A DNA stretch of 64,000 bases from Bacillota bacterium. GTDB lineage: Bacteria > Bacillota > Sulfobacillia > JAJZYS01 > JAJYTV01. Location: NCBI GenBank assembly GCA_021793315.1, contig JAJYSZ010000003.1, positions 1 to 64,000 of the forward strand, in the 5' to 3' direction. The notes under the pieces are model-generated. The model was not told the origin of the DNA. It searched no databases and was given only the letters and a program-made list of their open reading frames with translations. The translations under genes were made by a program, and so were the position numbers. Position 1 is the first letter of the stretch. Each line of letters opens with the position of its first letter. Below are positions 48,980 through 56,621 of this stretch, piece after piece.

Positions 48980-49920
48980 ACGTCCTGGTCGGTGTCGACG
49001 GCGGCGGCACCCACACGCGCGCCCTGGCCGTCACGGGGGAGGGGCGTCTCGTCGGCGAGGGCCGGTCCGGCCCATGCAACCACCAGACCGTAGGCATCGA
49101 CGGGGCCGTGGCGGCCGTGATGCAGGCTGTGCGCCAGGCGACGGCCGGAAGTCGCCCCGACGCGGTCGGGGCATGCCTTGCTGGCGTGGACCTGCCGGAG
49201 CATGCCGAAATGCTGCACGACCGGCTGGCCGAGGCCCTCTCCTGCCACGTGCATGTCGACAACGACATCGTCGCACCGCTCTGGGCGGCGCCGGGGGATT
49301 CGATCGGCGTCGTCGCCAGCGGCACGGGCGCTGCCATCGCCCTGCGCAAGCGGGGGGAAACAGGGCGCCTCCTCGCCCTCAACGACTACACGGGACCGCA
49401 GGGTGGCGCGGGCGACATCGCCACCCTGGCCCTGCGCGAGGCCATTCTTTCGGCCCAGGGCGCTGCGCCGCCCACGCGACTCCTGGAGCGCATCCTGGCG
49501 ATCTTCGGGCTGCCGGATCATGTTGCCTTGGCCAGGGCGACGGAAGGGCCGGCGCTTGCGCCCTGGCAGGTGGCGCTACTGGTGGCGCCGCTCTGCGCCC
49601 AGCTGGCGGAGGAGGGCGACCAGGTCGCGCGCTCCGTCGTGCAGCGCGTGGGCGGCGCACTCGGCCAGACGGCCGGCCGCTACTTCGCGTCGCAGGGCCT
49701 CGCGTCTGGTTCCCCGGTGGCGCTGTACGGGTCTCTGCTGCGCGGTGGGCCCAGCAGGTATCGAGAGGCGTTCATGCGCGCGCTGCGCCGGCACTTCGCG
49801 GCTGGCGCAGCGCCGCAAGGCAGCCTTGACGCCGTGCAGGGCGCGGCGCTCTACGCGGCGGAGCGGGAAGGCGCGCAGCCCGAACGCCTGCGCCTCGCGT
49901 TCCAGGGGGCCAGGGCCTAA
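48976..49920 (+). CDS. BadF/BadG-type sugar kinase, probably N-acetylglucosamine kinase
   Basis: A 314-residue ATPase of the ASKHA fold. LVGVDGGGTHTRALAV is the phosphate-1 motif, VHVDNDIVAPLW the phosphate-2 Asp region, and VASGTGAAIAL the adenosine site, in the pattern of mammalian NAGK-like kinases. GTG 48976 overlaps the GH4 stop (GTGA). Its job is probably phosphorylation of GlcNAc or a related amino sugar released in this pathway. Its stop overlaps the converging response-regulator gene by four bases. Confidence 0.9.
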   Translation: MNVLVGVDGGGTHTRALAVTGEGRLVGEGRSGPCNHQTVGIDGAVAAVMQAVRQATAGSRPDAVGACLAGVDLPEHAEMLHDRLAEALSCHVHVDNDIVAPLWAAPGDSIGVVASGTGAAIALRKRGETGRLLALNDYTGPQGGAGDIATLALREAILSAQGAAPPTRLLERILAIFGLPDHVALARATEGPALAPWQVALLVAPLCAQLAEEGDQVARSVVQRVGGALGQTAGRYFASQGLASGSPVALYGSLLRGGPSRYREAFMRALRRHFAAGAAPQGSLDAVQGAALYAAEREGAQPERLRLAFQGARA

Positions 49921-50528
49921 CGGTCGCTCTGCCGCCGCAAGGCGTAGATCGCAAGCTGCGTGCGGTCCTGGAGATCCAACTTCTGCAACAGGCTTGAGAC
50001 GTGTGCCTTCACGGTGCGCACCGTGATCGTCAGGCGGTCCGCGATCTCCGCGTTGCTTAGTCCCTGCGCCACGAGGTGCAGCACCTCCTGCTCGCGCAGG
50101 CTGAGGTCCGAGACCTTGGGCTGGCGCAAGGCTTCCACCGCTACGGCATCCAGGACCTGCTGGCCTTGCGCGACGGCGAGCACAGCCTGCAGCACGCCTT
50201 CCGCCGACGCGGTCTTCAGCAGGTAGCCGTCCGCGCCGGCCGCGAGGGCCGGCTGGACGAGGTCGCCCTCCGTATAGCTTGTCAGCAGCAGCACCCGCGT
50301 GTGCGGCGCCGCCGCCTTGATGGCCGCGGCCGCGGCCACGCCGTTCATCTTCGGCATGATCATGTCGAGCAGCACGACATCCGGCTGCAGGCGGTGGCAG
50401 ATCGGCACTGCCTCCTCGCCGCTGGCTGCCTCGCCCACGACCTGAAGTCTCGGGTCCGTGGCGATCAGCGCAGCGAGGCCCTGGCGGACTACCGCGTGGT
50501 CGTCGACGAGCACGATGCGGACGCTCAA
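49917..50528 (-). CDS. NarL/LuxR-family response regulator (LiaR-like)
   Basis: A 203-residue regulator: receiver domain with the phosphorylated Asp in VVLLDMIMPKMNG (about residue 54) and Lys near 104, then a LuxR-type helix-turn-helix, LREQEVLHLVAQGLSNAEIA to TVKAHVSSLLQKL. It is the last gene of a leftward operon with a matching kinase, LiaF-like and small membrane protein. In Bacillus, LiaR answers damage to the lipid II cycle. ATG 50528 overlaps the kinase stop by four bases. Confidence 0.92.
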   Translation of the reverse strand: MSVRIVLVDDHAVVRQGLAALIATDPRLQVVGEAASGEEAVPICHRLQPDVVLLDMIMPKMNGVAAAAAIKAAAPHTRVLLLTSYTEGDLVQPALAAGADGYLLKTASAEGVLQAVLAVAQGQQVLDAVAVEALRQPKVSDLSLREQEVLHLVAQGLSNAEIADRLTITVRTVKAHVSSLLQKLDLQDRTQLAIYALRRQSDR

Positions 50529-51562
50529 ACTTCTTCCTCCTCCTCGGGCATAGTGAGTCCACTCAGCCTGAGCTGCACGGTGCAGCCTGCGCCGGGCCGG
50601 CTCTGGATCACAAGCTGACCGCCGATCTCGGCGGCGCGCTCGCGCATGCTGGCGAGGCCGATGTGGGCAACGACGCTGGCGGGATCGAAGCCGCAGCCGT
50701 TGTCCCCGATGCTGAGGGCGAGATCGTCGCCGCTGCGGCGGAGCGTGAGCGAGATTCGCGTCGGCTGCCCGTGGCGGATCGCGTTCGATACGGCTTCCTG
50801 GGCGATGCGAAAGAGCCTGTCCTCGATGCCCGCAGGCAGGGGGCCCTGGCCCTGCACCTGCAGGTCCGTCTCGATGCCCTGGCGTTCGCCCACTTCGTCC
50901 AACAGACTCTCAAGGGCCGCGGTGAGGCTGCGGCTGCCGAGCTCCACGGGCCTTAGGGCGCGGATGAGGCCGCGCATGCTGGCCTGGGCGCGCCTTGCGA
51001 CTTCCTCCGCGCGACTCAGCTGCTCGCGCGCCCCGCCGTCCGACGCGGGCAGGATGTGGCGGATGGCCCCGAGCATCATGGCCAGGGCGAAGAGTTCCTG
51101 GCTCACGGTGTCGTGCAGTTCGCGCGCCAGGCGCTGGCGTTCCTCGAGCACAGCCACCTGCTCGGCCTGCTGGGCCAGATCCTGACGCTCGGCGGCCAGA
51201 CGCCGCACGGCGGCCACCTGATCCGCAAGCGATACCGCCATGGCGTCAAGCTGGCGCATGAGGTAGCGCAGCTCGCCCGCTCCTTGGCCGGGCAGCCTGG
51301 CGTCGAGTTGGCCGTGAGCGAGCAGCGCGGCATAGAGGGACAGTTCGCGCAGGTCCCGCTTCAACGGTCTGGCCAGAAGAAAGCCGGCGGCCCCGCCGAC
51401 GACGGCTCCCAAGGCGGCGCCGCCAAGCAGGACGCCAAGCGGGTGCTGGGCAAGGCCCAGCGCCGCGAGGGCCGCGGCGGCGCCGATGATGAGGCCGAAG
51501 CCACCAATCTGCCAGTCGATGCCGAGGGTGCCGCCTTCCGGACGCTGTGGCTGGCTTGCCAT
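50525..51562 (-). CDS. Sensor histidine kinase (LiaS-like, HisKA_3)
   Basis: A 345-residue kinase. Two helices (about 18-66) with almost no extracytoplasmic loop, then a HAMP-like segment, DHp with RELHDTVSQELFALAMMLGA (phosphorylated His about residue 150) and the ATPase domain with QEAVSNAIRHG and GDNGCGFDP. The short membrane hairpin means it senses within the membrane or through a partner; the LiaF-like protein just upstream is the expected partner. It starts at ATG 51562, sharing one base with the stop of the upstream gene. Confidence 0.92.
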   Translation of the reverse strand: MASQPQRPEGGTLGIDWQIGGFGLIIGAAAALAALGLAQHPLGVLLGGAALGAVVGGAAGFLLARPLKRDLRELSLYAALLAHGQLDARLPGQGAGELRYLMRQLDAMAVSLADQVAAVRRLAAERQDLAQQAEQVAVLEERQRLARELHDTVSQELFALAMMLGAIRHILPASDGGAREQLSRAEEVARRAQASMRGLIRALRPVELGSRSLTAALESLLDEVGERQGIETDLQVQGQGPLPAGIEDRLFRIAQEAVSNAIRHGQPTRISLTLRRSGDDLALSIGDNGCGFDPASVVAHIGLASMRERAAEIGGQLVIQSRPGAGCTVQLRLSGLTMPEEEEEV

Positions 51563-52365
51563 CAGAACTGCTGCACGGTGATGTCACCGATCAGGAGATG
51601 CGCCATGATGCGCACCTTGCGCGGCGCGGCGTCGTAGCCCGGTGTCTCGTAGGTCAGGCGACGTCCGATGCCGTCGGCTGTTTGCCGGAAGATCCGGATG
51701 TCGCCGACCGTGACTTCCGCCACAACCGAAACGGCGAGGTCCGTAGGCACCAGCACGGTGATGTCGCCGATCAGGGCATTCAGTTCGAACGGGGTCTCGC
51801 CGTCCTCGAGGTGCACCTGCGAGAGGTCGAGACGCAGGTCGCCGATCAGGTGGCCCTCGTGATGCAGGCGTCGGCCGTGGTTGGCGCCGACCGTCGCGTC
51901 GACGTCGACGTCGACGTCGCCGATACCGTACCGCCAGCCTTGGCGCCAGTCACGGCGCCAGTCACGCCGCCAGCCACGCCGCCAGTCGCTTCGCCAGTTG
52001 GGTCCGCGCAGCACTTCGAATGCGAACGCGATGACGACGATTGCCCAGAAGATCGTCCCGGCATCGAAATGGCCGATATGCAGGGCACTCAGCTGGATGA
52101 GCGCCGCCAGCAGCAGGACCAGAAGGTAGACGAGGGTGCCTCCGGCGCCTCGCGCCAGCCGGTAGATGAGGCCGACCAGGGACCATGCGATGATGGGCAG
52201 CGGCCAGTAGAGCTGGACGATCTGGCCAACCTCCGTGGCGCTGAGGCCAAGCCCGCGCACGGCCAGGATGACGCCCCAGGCGAGCAGCAGGTAGCCGATC
52301 AGGGCGCGGAAGCTGAACTCATGCCAGCCGTCGTGCCGCACATGCCTGTCGTCCATGCCGCTCAC
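51562..52365 (-). CDS. LiaF-like membrane protein with Trp/Arg repeat linker
   Basis: A 267-residue protein: four helices (about 15-115), a linker with repeated DWRRGWRRDWRRDWRQGWR, an acidic DVDVDVD stretch, and a C-terminal beta-helix domain of the cell-wall-active antibiotics response type (LIGDLRLDLSQ, LIGDITVLVPTDLAVSV, LLIGDITV). LiaF holds LiaS inactive until the envelope is damaged. The GTG at 52365 overlaps the previous stop (GTGA) and has GGGGGCGG before it; the internal ATG (MDDRHV) is the alternative. The repeated basic-aromatic linker is not standard and may touch lipid headgroups. Confidence 0.87.
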   Translation of the reverse strand: MSGMDDRHVRHDGWHEFSFRALIGYLLLAWGVILAVRGLGLSATEVGQIVQLYWPLPIIAWSLVGLIYRLARGAGGTLVYLLVLLLAALIQLSALHIGHFDAGTIFWAIVVIAFAFEVLRGPNWRSDWRRGWRRDWRRDWRQGWRYGIGDVDVDVDATVGANHGRRLHHEGHLIGDLRLDLSQVHLEDGETPFELNALIGDITVLVPTDLAVSVVAEVTVGDIRIFRQTADGIGRRLTYETPGYDAAPRKVRIMAHLLIGDITVQQF

Positions 52366-52757
52366 GACCAGCCGCCCCCACGCCTGACGAGGTGGCGCAG
52401 GAAGCTCAGCCCCAGACCCACGAGCAGTACGGCGGCGAACAGCGTGCCGACCTCCACGTGCGCAATGTGCAGGGTGTCGACCTCGACCAGAGCCGAGAGG
52501 GCGGCGACGATGAGGTAGAACATCGTTCCCGCCGTGCCGCGCAGGAGATGCCAGAGAAAGCCGAGCAAGCCCCAGGCAAGGAACGGCACGGCCCAGTACA
52601 GTTGAAACGCCGTAGCGATCGGGCCATGCTGGATGCCAAGGCCAGAGACGGCGAGCGACAGACCCCAGACCAGGAGCAGCGCACCACCAAGCAGACGGCC
52701 GCCCTGGTCCACGGGCCAAAGATCGCTCACATAGCTCTGTCGACGGATGCGCACCAT
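52362..52757 (-). CDS. Four-helix membrane protein, paralogous to the LiaF-like N terminus
   Basis: A 131-residue membrane protein whose helices resemble the first half of the next gene: WPVDQGGRLLGGALLLVWGL and AFQLYWAVPFLAWGLLGFLW against FSFRALIGYLLLAWGVILAV and VQLYWPLPIIAWSLVGLIYR. It looks like a duplication that kept only the membrane part. It heads the LiaFSR-like operon. GGGGAG five bases upstream favours ATG 52757 over the track GTG at 52763. The role is probably modulation of the sensor complex. Confidence 0.82.
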   Translation of the reverse strand: MVRIRRQSYVSDLWPVDQGGRLLGGALLLVWGLSLAVSGLGIQHGPIATAFQLYWAVPFLAWGLLGFLWHLLRGTAGTMFYLIVAALSALVEVDTLHIAHVEVGTLFAAVLLVGLGLSFLRHLVRRGGGWS

Positions 52758-52873
52758 GACCACTCCCCAGTTCCGAACCGCGACCTGTCACCAGCTTAGG
52801 CGGCTTTGGGCGCCGGCACAGCGCACTGTGGGACAGCAAGGTGATTGTACCCGGGTCCAATCCGTCAGACCGC

Positions 52874-53680
52874 TCAGACCACGTTGAAGCGCGCCGTCAT
52901 CATGCCGAAGTAGCTGGGACGGGCGTAGGCGAAGTCCTGCACCCGGTGCGGGCCGCCCATCATGCCCTGCAGGATGGCGAGCTGCCAAGGCGCGTCTGGC
53001 TTGGCGGCGTCAAGAAAGTCACGGGAGAGCTCCGCGAGCGGCGTGAGGTCCCCTGCCAGCGCAGCGTCCTGCACGAGCGCATCGTAGGTTGCCGCCGCGG
53101 GATCGAAGCCGTAAGGACCCTCCTTCTGATGCGCGTGCGCAAGATCCGCGCTCGCGATGAACGCCACGCGCCGATCCGGGCAGCATCGGGCGATCTCTTC
53201 CCCGAGGCGCACCAGGGGCCGCAGTCCGAGGTCGCGCGGCGGGCCGACGAGGCAGACCTTCGGCCCGACCTTGGCGCCCAGGAGGTAGTAGAGGGGAACG
53301 AGCGAGCCGAAGTCGAGGGGCAGCGTCGAGAGCGGTCCCTCGGCGGTTTGAAAGCTGACCCGTGCCGCTGGCAGGCCGGCAGCGGCGGAAGCCTCGGCCA
53401 GCGTCCGGTTGAAGGCGCGGTCGAGTTCGACCCGCCGGCTGTAGACGGCGTCGCCGGCTTCCACCGAGCCTTCCGCGTAGGCTGTGTCCGCGATGGCCAA
53501 GAGGCCTCCGATGCGCAGATTGTGCGGGCTCGCGATGAGTACGAGGTCGGGCTCGCTGGCGCGCAGGGCGGCACCGATGGCCGCCATGCTGCGGCGCAGG
53601 ACCAGAAGACCAGCGCCTGCCGCCGTGAACGGCAGAAGCTCGTCCCCATGGGGCATGATGGCTTTGAAGACGATCGGCAT
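52874..53680 (-). CDS. LigB-type class III extradiol dioxygenase family protein
   Basis: A 268-residue protein of the LigB/AMMECR-linked superfamily. It begins MPIVFKAIMPHGDELLPF with the first metal His, has VLIASPHNLR (about residue 50) with another, and IASADLAHAHQKEGPYGF (about residue 180) near the active site. Enzymes cleave catechol-type rings with Fe(II); others, like Memo, have no known reaction. GAGGGGGTGAAGG sets ATG 53680 (track start 54022 is too far). It diverges from the DUF302-CsoR operon. The ring-cleavage claim is only family-level. Confidence 0.85.
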   Translation of the reverse strand: MPIVFKAIMPHGDELLPFTAAGAGLLVLRRSMAAIGAALRASEPDLVLIASPHNLRIGGLLAIADTAYAEGSVEAGDAVYSRRVELDRAFNRTLAEASAAAGLPAARVSFQTAEGPLSTLPLDFGSLVPLYYLLGAKVGPKVCLVGPPRDLGLRPLVRLGEEIARCCPDRRVAFIASADLAHAHQKEGPYGFDPAAATYDALVQDAALAGDLTPLAELSRDFLDAAKPDAPWQLAILQGMMGGPHRVQDFAYARPSYFGMMTARFNVV

Positions 53681-53733
53681 GACCTTCACCCCCTCGGGCG
53701 ATTCCACCTGTGCCGCTGCATCCCTGCTCGGCA

Positions 53734-53779
53734 TTGCACGCCGGGTGCGGTCAAGGTAGCATACACGGTAGAGTATGAT
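53734..53779 (+). promoter_or_regulatory. Promoter of the DUF302-csoR operon with ATAC-N8-GTAT operator
   Basis: TTGCAC (53734..53739), 17-bp spacer, TAGCAT (53757..53762). The dyad ATAC-ACGGTAGA-GTAT (53761..53776) covers the start region and an alternative -10, TATGAT. It has the same half-sites and 16-bp length as the element at 28486. Autoregulation by the CsoR-family product is expected. Confidence 0.65.
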
Positions 53780-53804
53780 AGCCCGAAACGAAGGAGGATG
53801 CGCC

Positions 53805-54206
53805 TTGTCGTTTGCGTACCGCGTGCAAAGCGCCAAAAGTGTGGACGAGGCGCTGGCCGCCGTGCAGGCGGCGCTCGCCGCACATCGATTCAAGGCCCTC
53901 TGGCAGACCGATATGGGTGCGATCCTGACGGAGAAGGGATTCCCGGGCCACGGGGCGCTGCATGTGCTCGAGATCTGCAATCCGGCCCGCGCAGACGAAC
54001 TGCTGCGGATCGATGCGGACAATGCCTATTTTTTGCCCTGCCGCCTGCTCGTGCGCCAAACGGCGTCCGGCAGCGAAGTCGGTATTCTCAGGCCGGAAAA
54101 ACTCATCGGTCTTGCGGAGGATGGCCCAAGCGCTGATCGCCAGGCCAAGCTCGCGAGCGAGGTGGAGGTAGAGCTTCGTGCCATCGTCGACGATGCCGCC
54201 CACTGA
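53805..54206 (+). CDS. DUF302 protein
   Basis: A 133-residue DUF302 protein: FAYRVQSAKSVDEALAAVQA at the start, FKALWQTDMGAILTEKGF, HVLEICNPARADELL (the conserved ExCNP) and FLPCRLLVRQTASG. The start is TTG 53805, fixed by AAGGAGG eight bases upstream. DUF302 genes often accompany metal, sulfur or redox stress genes, and here a CsoR-family repressor overlaps the 3' end by 14 bases. The Cys in ICNP and LPCR may react with thiols or bind metal. Confidence 0.9.
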   Translation: MSFAYRVQSAKSVDEALAAVQAALAAHRFKALWQTDMGAILTEKGFPGHGALHVLEICNPARADELLRIDADNAYFLPCRLLVRQTASGSEVGILRPEKLIGLAEDGPSADRQAKLASEVEVELRAIVDDAAH

Positions 54207-54471
54207 CGGTCCGCATCTGGATTCGGAGCAGCGCCAGGCCTTGATTGCCCGCATGCGCCGCATCGAGGGGCAGGCCCGCGCGGTGGAGCGCATGATCACC
54301 GAGGACGACACCTGCGAACGCGTACTGCATCAGATCGCTGCGATGCGCGGGGCGCTGAGCCGGGTAGGGGCCGAGCTCGTGGCCTGCCAGGTGGCGCAGG
54401 AGATCACGGGCATGCCCAAGGCGGATGCGCGCCGCACGCTCTCGTACTGGATGAGCCGAATCGGACTCTAA
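54193..54471 (+). CDS. CsoR/RcnR-family (DUF156) repressor, atypical ligands
   Basis: A 92-residue all-helical repressor. RMRRIEGQARAVERMITEDD is the family N-terminal signature, followed by TCERVLHQIAAMRGALSRVG. The first ligand Cys (DDTC) is present. The second-site His and Cys of copper sensors (HxxxC type) align to Gln and Glu, and a Cys appears instead four to five residues earlier (LVACQ). So copper sensing is doubtful; thiol, persulfide (CstR-like) or aldehyde sensing is more likely. ATG 54193 overlaps DUF302. Likely operators are at 53761 and 28486. Confidence 0.88.
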   Translation: MPPTDGPHLDSEQRQALIARMRRIEGQARAVERMITEDDTCERVLHQIAAMRGALSRVGAELVACQVAQEITGMPKADARRTLSYWMSRIGL

Positions 54472-54481
54472 ATCCCGTGCA

Positions 54482-54527
54482 CCGCGACAGGGGAGGGCCG
54501 CCATGTGGCGGCCCTCCCCTGTCGCGG
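54482..54527. terminator. 21-bp hairpin between converging genes
   Basis: A perfect 21-bp stem (CCGCGACAGGGGAGGGCCGC... and complement) with an ATGT loop, the longest in the window. It separates the csoR-like gene from FTR1. Confidence 0.9.
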
Positions 54528-54530
54528 TCT

Positions 54531-55382
54531 CTATTCCTGGCTCTCGGCCCACCGCGATGCCCTATGCGCCCCGGGGAGGTTGAGATACGCGATGGTTGTG
54601 ATGATCAGAAAGGCCAGGTAGACGCCGACCTGCAGCACTGTCGGCGCCTGCGCGTAACCAAACAGGCTGTGCAGGATGTCGCCCAAGGGGCTCTCCTCGC
54701 TCAGCAGGGCCTGGCTGTGCCAGACGATGGTCGTCAGGACGTTGAGCCAGCCGATGGATTGGAACGACTCGATGGCGTCCGCGAGCAGGCCAGCCCCGAA
54801 GAGGAGAAGCAGCACGCCGAGCACATTGAAGAACAGGCCGAGCGGCGCTCTGCGGCCCAGACTGTACACCCACGCGCTGACGCCCAAACCCGCGAGCAGC
54901 CCGACGAAGGCGCCGAACAGCATGGGCAGGCCCTGCTGGTTTAGTGCGATCGCGAGCGTGAAGAAGGCAGTTTCGAGTCCTTCGCGGCCGACCGTGATGG
55001 CCGCGAGCAGGATCATGGCGCCGAGCGAGCCGCGCGACAGCGCGATGTCCACCTTGCGTTCGAGTTCCCCGCGGATCTGGCTGCTCTGACCTTTCATCCA
55101 GAAACTCATGTAGGTGAGCATGGCGGTAGCGATGACGTAGGTACCGCCCTCGAGAATCGCCTGGACGCGCGATCCGTCGTACTGGTGGATCAGATGATAG
55201 CTGACCATGGCGACCGCCAGGTCGAGCGCGACGGCGATGCCGACGCCAAGCCAGACGCTCGCCGTACGGTCCCTGCGGCCGATGCGGTGCAGGTATGCCA
55301 GGATGATGCCCACCACCAGGCTGGCCTCCAGCGTCTCGCGGAAAAGATGACGAATGTCGGAAGCAACCTCCGCCCCCCGCAT
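54531..55382 (-). CDS. FTR1-family iron permease
   Basis: A 283-residue, seven-helix permease of the FTR1/EfeU family. Both REXXE iron motifs are present: FRETLEASLVVGIILAYLHR (about residue 14) and TVGREGLETAFFTL (about residue 130). EfeU normally works with EfeO and EfeB, which are absent here. The start is awkward: ATG 55382 is only eight bases after TATATT, so the message may lack a leader, and a GGAGG sits inside codons 4-6, pointing to an ATT start about nine codons on. Both forms keep the motifs. Confidence 0.92.
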   Translation of the reverse strand: MRGAEVASDIRHLFRETLEASLVVGIILAYLHRIGRRDRTASVWLGVGIAVALDLAVAMVSYHLIHQYDGSRVQAILEGGTYVIATAMLTYMSFWMKGQSSQIRGELERKVDIALSRGSLGAMILLAAITVGREGLETAFFTLAIALNQQGLPMLFGAFVGLLAGLGVSAWVYSLGRRAPLGLFFNVLGVLLLLFGAGLLADAIESFQSIGWLNVLTTIVWHSQALLSEESPLGDILHSLFGYAQAPTVLQVGVYLAFLIITTIAYLNLPGAHRASRWAESQE

Positions 55383-55480
55383 GGGACACTAATATAAGTG
55401 AAACACTCAACATTTGTACCCGAGCGTCGGCGAGGCGTCAAGGTCAGCTAAGCAGGGAGCGGGGAGGTATTCGTCTAAAC

Positions 55481-56566
55481 ATGACGACCATGTCATGTTG
55501 CAAGGAGGGGCTGGCCACGGAGATCACCAAAGAGATGCGCAAGACGGAACGGATCGAGACCTGCCTACGCTCGGCGGGCAGCGAGGACAAGGACATCCTG
55601 CTGCTCGTGCACGGCAACGCCTCGTCGTCGGTGTTCTTCGACGAGCTGATCATCGACATGGCCGGCGACTTCCGCGTCATCGCGCCCGACCTTCGCGGCT
55701 ATGGCGAGACGGAGCCCAAGCCGATCGATGCCCGGCGGGGCATGCGGGACTTCGCGGACGACCTCGCAGCCCTGGTGGACCACATGGGCCTCAGCGACTC
55801 CAGGCTCCACCTCTTGGGCTGGTCCATGGGTGCGGGCGTCGCCATGCAGTTCGCTCTCGACCACGCGGACCGGGTGGCTTCGCTGGTCCTGGAGAGCCCC
55901 TTGCCGCCGTTCGGCTTCGGTGGCACCAAGGACGCTGTTGGCACCTCGTGCTGGCCGGACCGCGCCGGCAGCGGCGGCGGTGCGGCGAACCCGGAGTATG
56001 TGCGGCGCCTGGCGGAAAAGGACCGCAGTGACGAGAGTCCCTTCTCACCGCGCAACGTGATGAATTCGTTCTACTTCAAGCCGCCGTTCCGCATGCGGCC
56101 CGAGCGGGAAGAGGAGCTCGTCTCCTCGGTTCTGGCCATGCGCATAGGCGAGGGCTTCTACCCAGGCGGGCTTGCGGCTTCGCCGAACTGGCCCGGCGTA
56201 GCCCCTGGGGAGGATGGCATCAACAACGCCATGGCTCCCGGCTACTGCGATCTCTCCGGCTTCGCCGACATCCCGTCGCGCCCGCCGGTGCTCTGGGTGC
56301 GCGGTGCGGACGACCAGATCGTCTCGGATTTCTCCATGCTGGATTTCGGCACCCTCGGACAGCTGGGAGCGGTGCCGGGCTGGCCGGGAGCGGACGTCTT
56401 CCCGCCGCAGCCGATGGTAAGTCAGATGCGACATCTGCTTGAGCGCTACGCAGCTGCCGGAGGGCGCTATCAGGAGGTGGTCGTCGAGAATAGCGGCCAC
56501 TCCCCGCACCTGGAACAGGCGGCCACCTTCACGCAAGCCTTGCGGGCGTTCCTCGCCGACGTCTGA
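55481..56566 (+). CDS. Alpha/beta hydrolase
   Basis: A 361-residue cytosolic hydrolase. LLLVHGNASSSVFFDELI gives the oxyanion hole, LLGWSMGAGVAMQF the nucleophile elbow (GWSMG, Ser about residue 115), VRGADDQIVSDFS the acid and VVENSGHSPHLEQA the His. Substrate unknown; an insertion of about 100 residues between nucleophile and acid forms the lid. GGGGAGGT lies 12 bases before ATG 55481. A second ideal AAGGAGGGG lies within codons 7-10, so a shorter start (for example MRKTER) is possible. Confidence 0.88.
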   Translation: MTTMSCCKEGLATEITKEMRKTERIETCLRSAGSEDKDILLLVHGNASSSVFFDELIIDMAGDFRVIAPDLRGYGETEPKPIDARRGMRDFADDLAALVDHMGLSDSRLHLLGWSMGAGVAMQFALDHADRVASLVLESPLPPFGFGGTKDAVGTSCWPDRAGSGGGAANPEYVRRLAEKDRSDESPFSPRNVMNSFYFKPPFRMRPEREEELVSSVLAMRIGEGFYPGGLAASPNWPGVAPGEDGINNAMAPGYCDLSGFADIPSRPPVLWVRGADDQIVSDFSMLDFGTLGQLGAVPGWPGADVFPPQPMVSQMRHLLERYAAAGGRYQEVVVENSGHSPHLEQAATFTQALRAFLADV

Positions 56567-56580
56567 GCGGATCACTATGA

Positions 56581-56608
56581 AGGCGCCCGGCCGGCCGGCC
56601 GGGCGCCT
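56581..56608. terminator. Terminator after the hydrolase gene
   Basis: AGGCGCCCGGCC pairs with GGCCGGGCGCCT, then GAAAAG; it lies between the hydrolase and the converging anti-sigma gene. Confidence 0.75.
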
Positions 56609-56621
56609 GAAAAGTTCGGGA

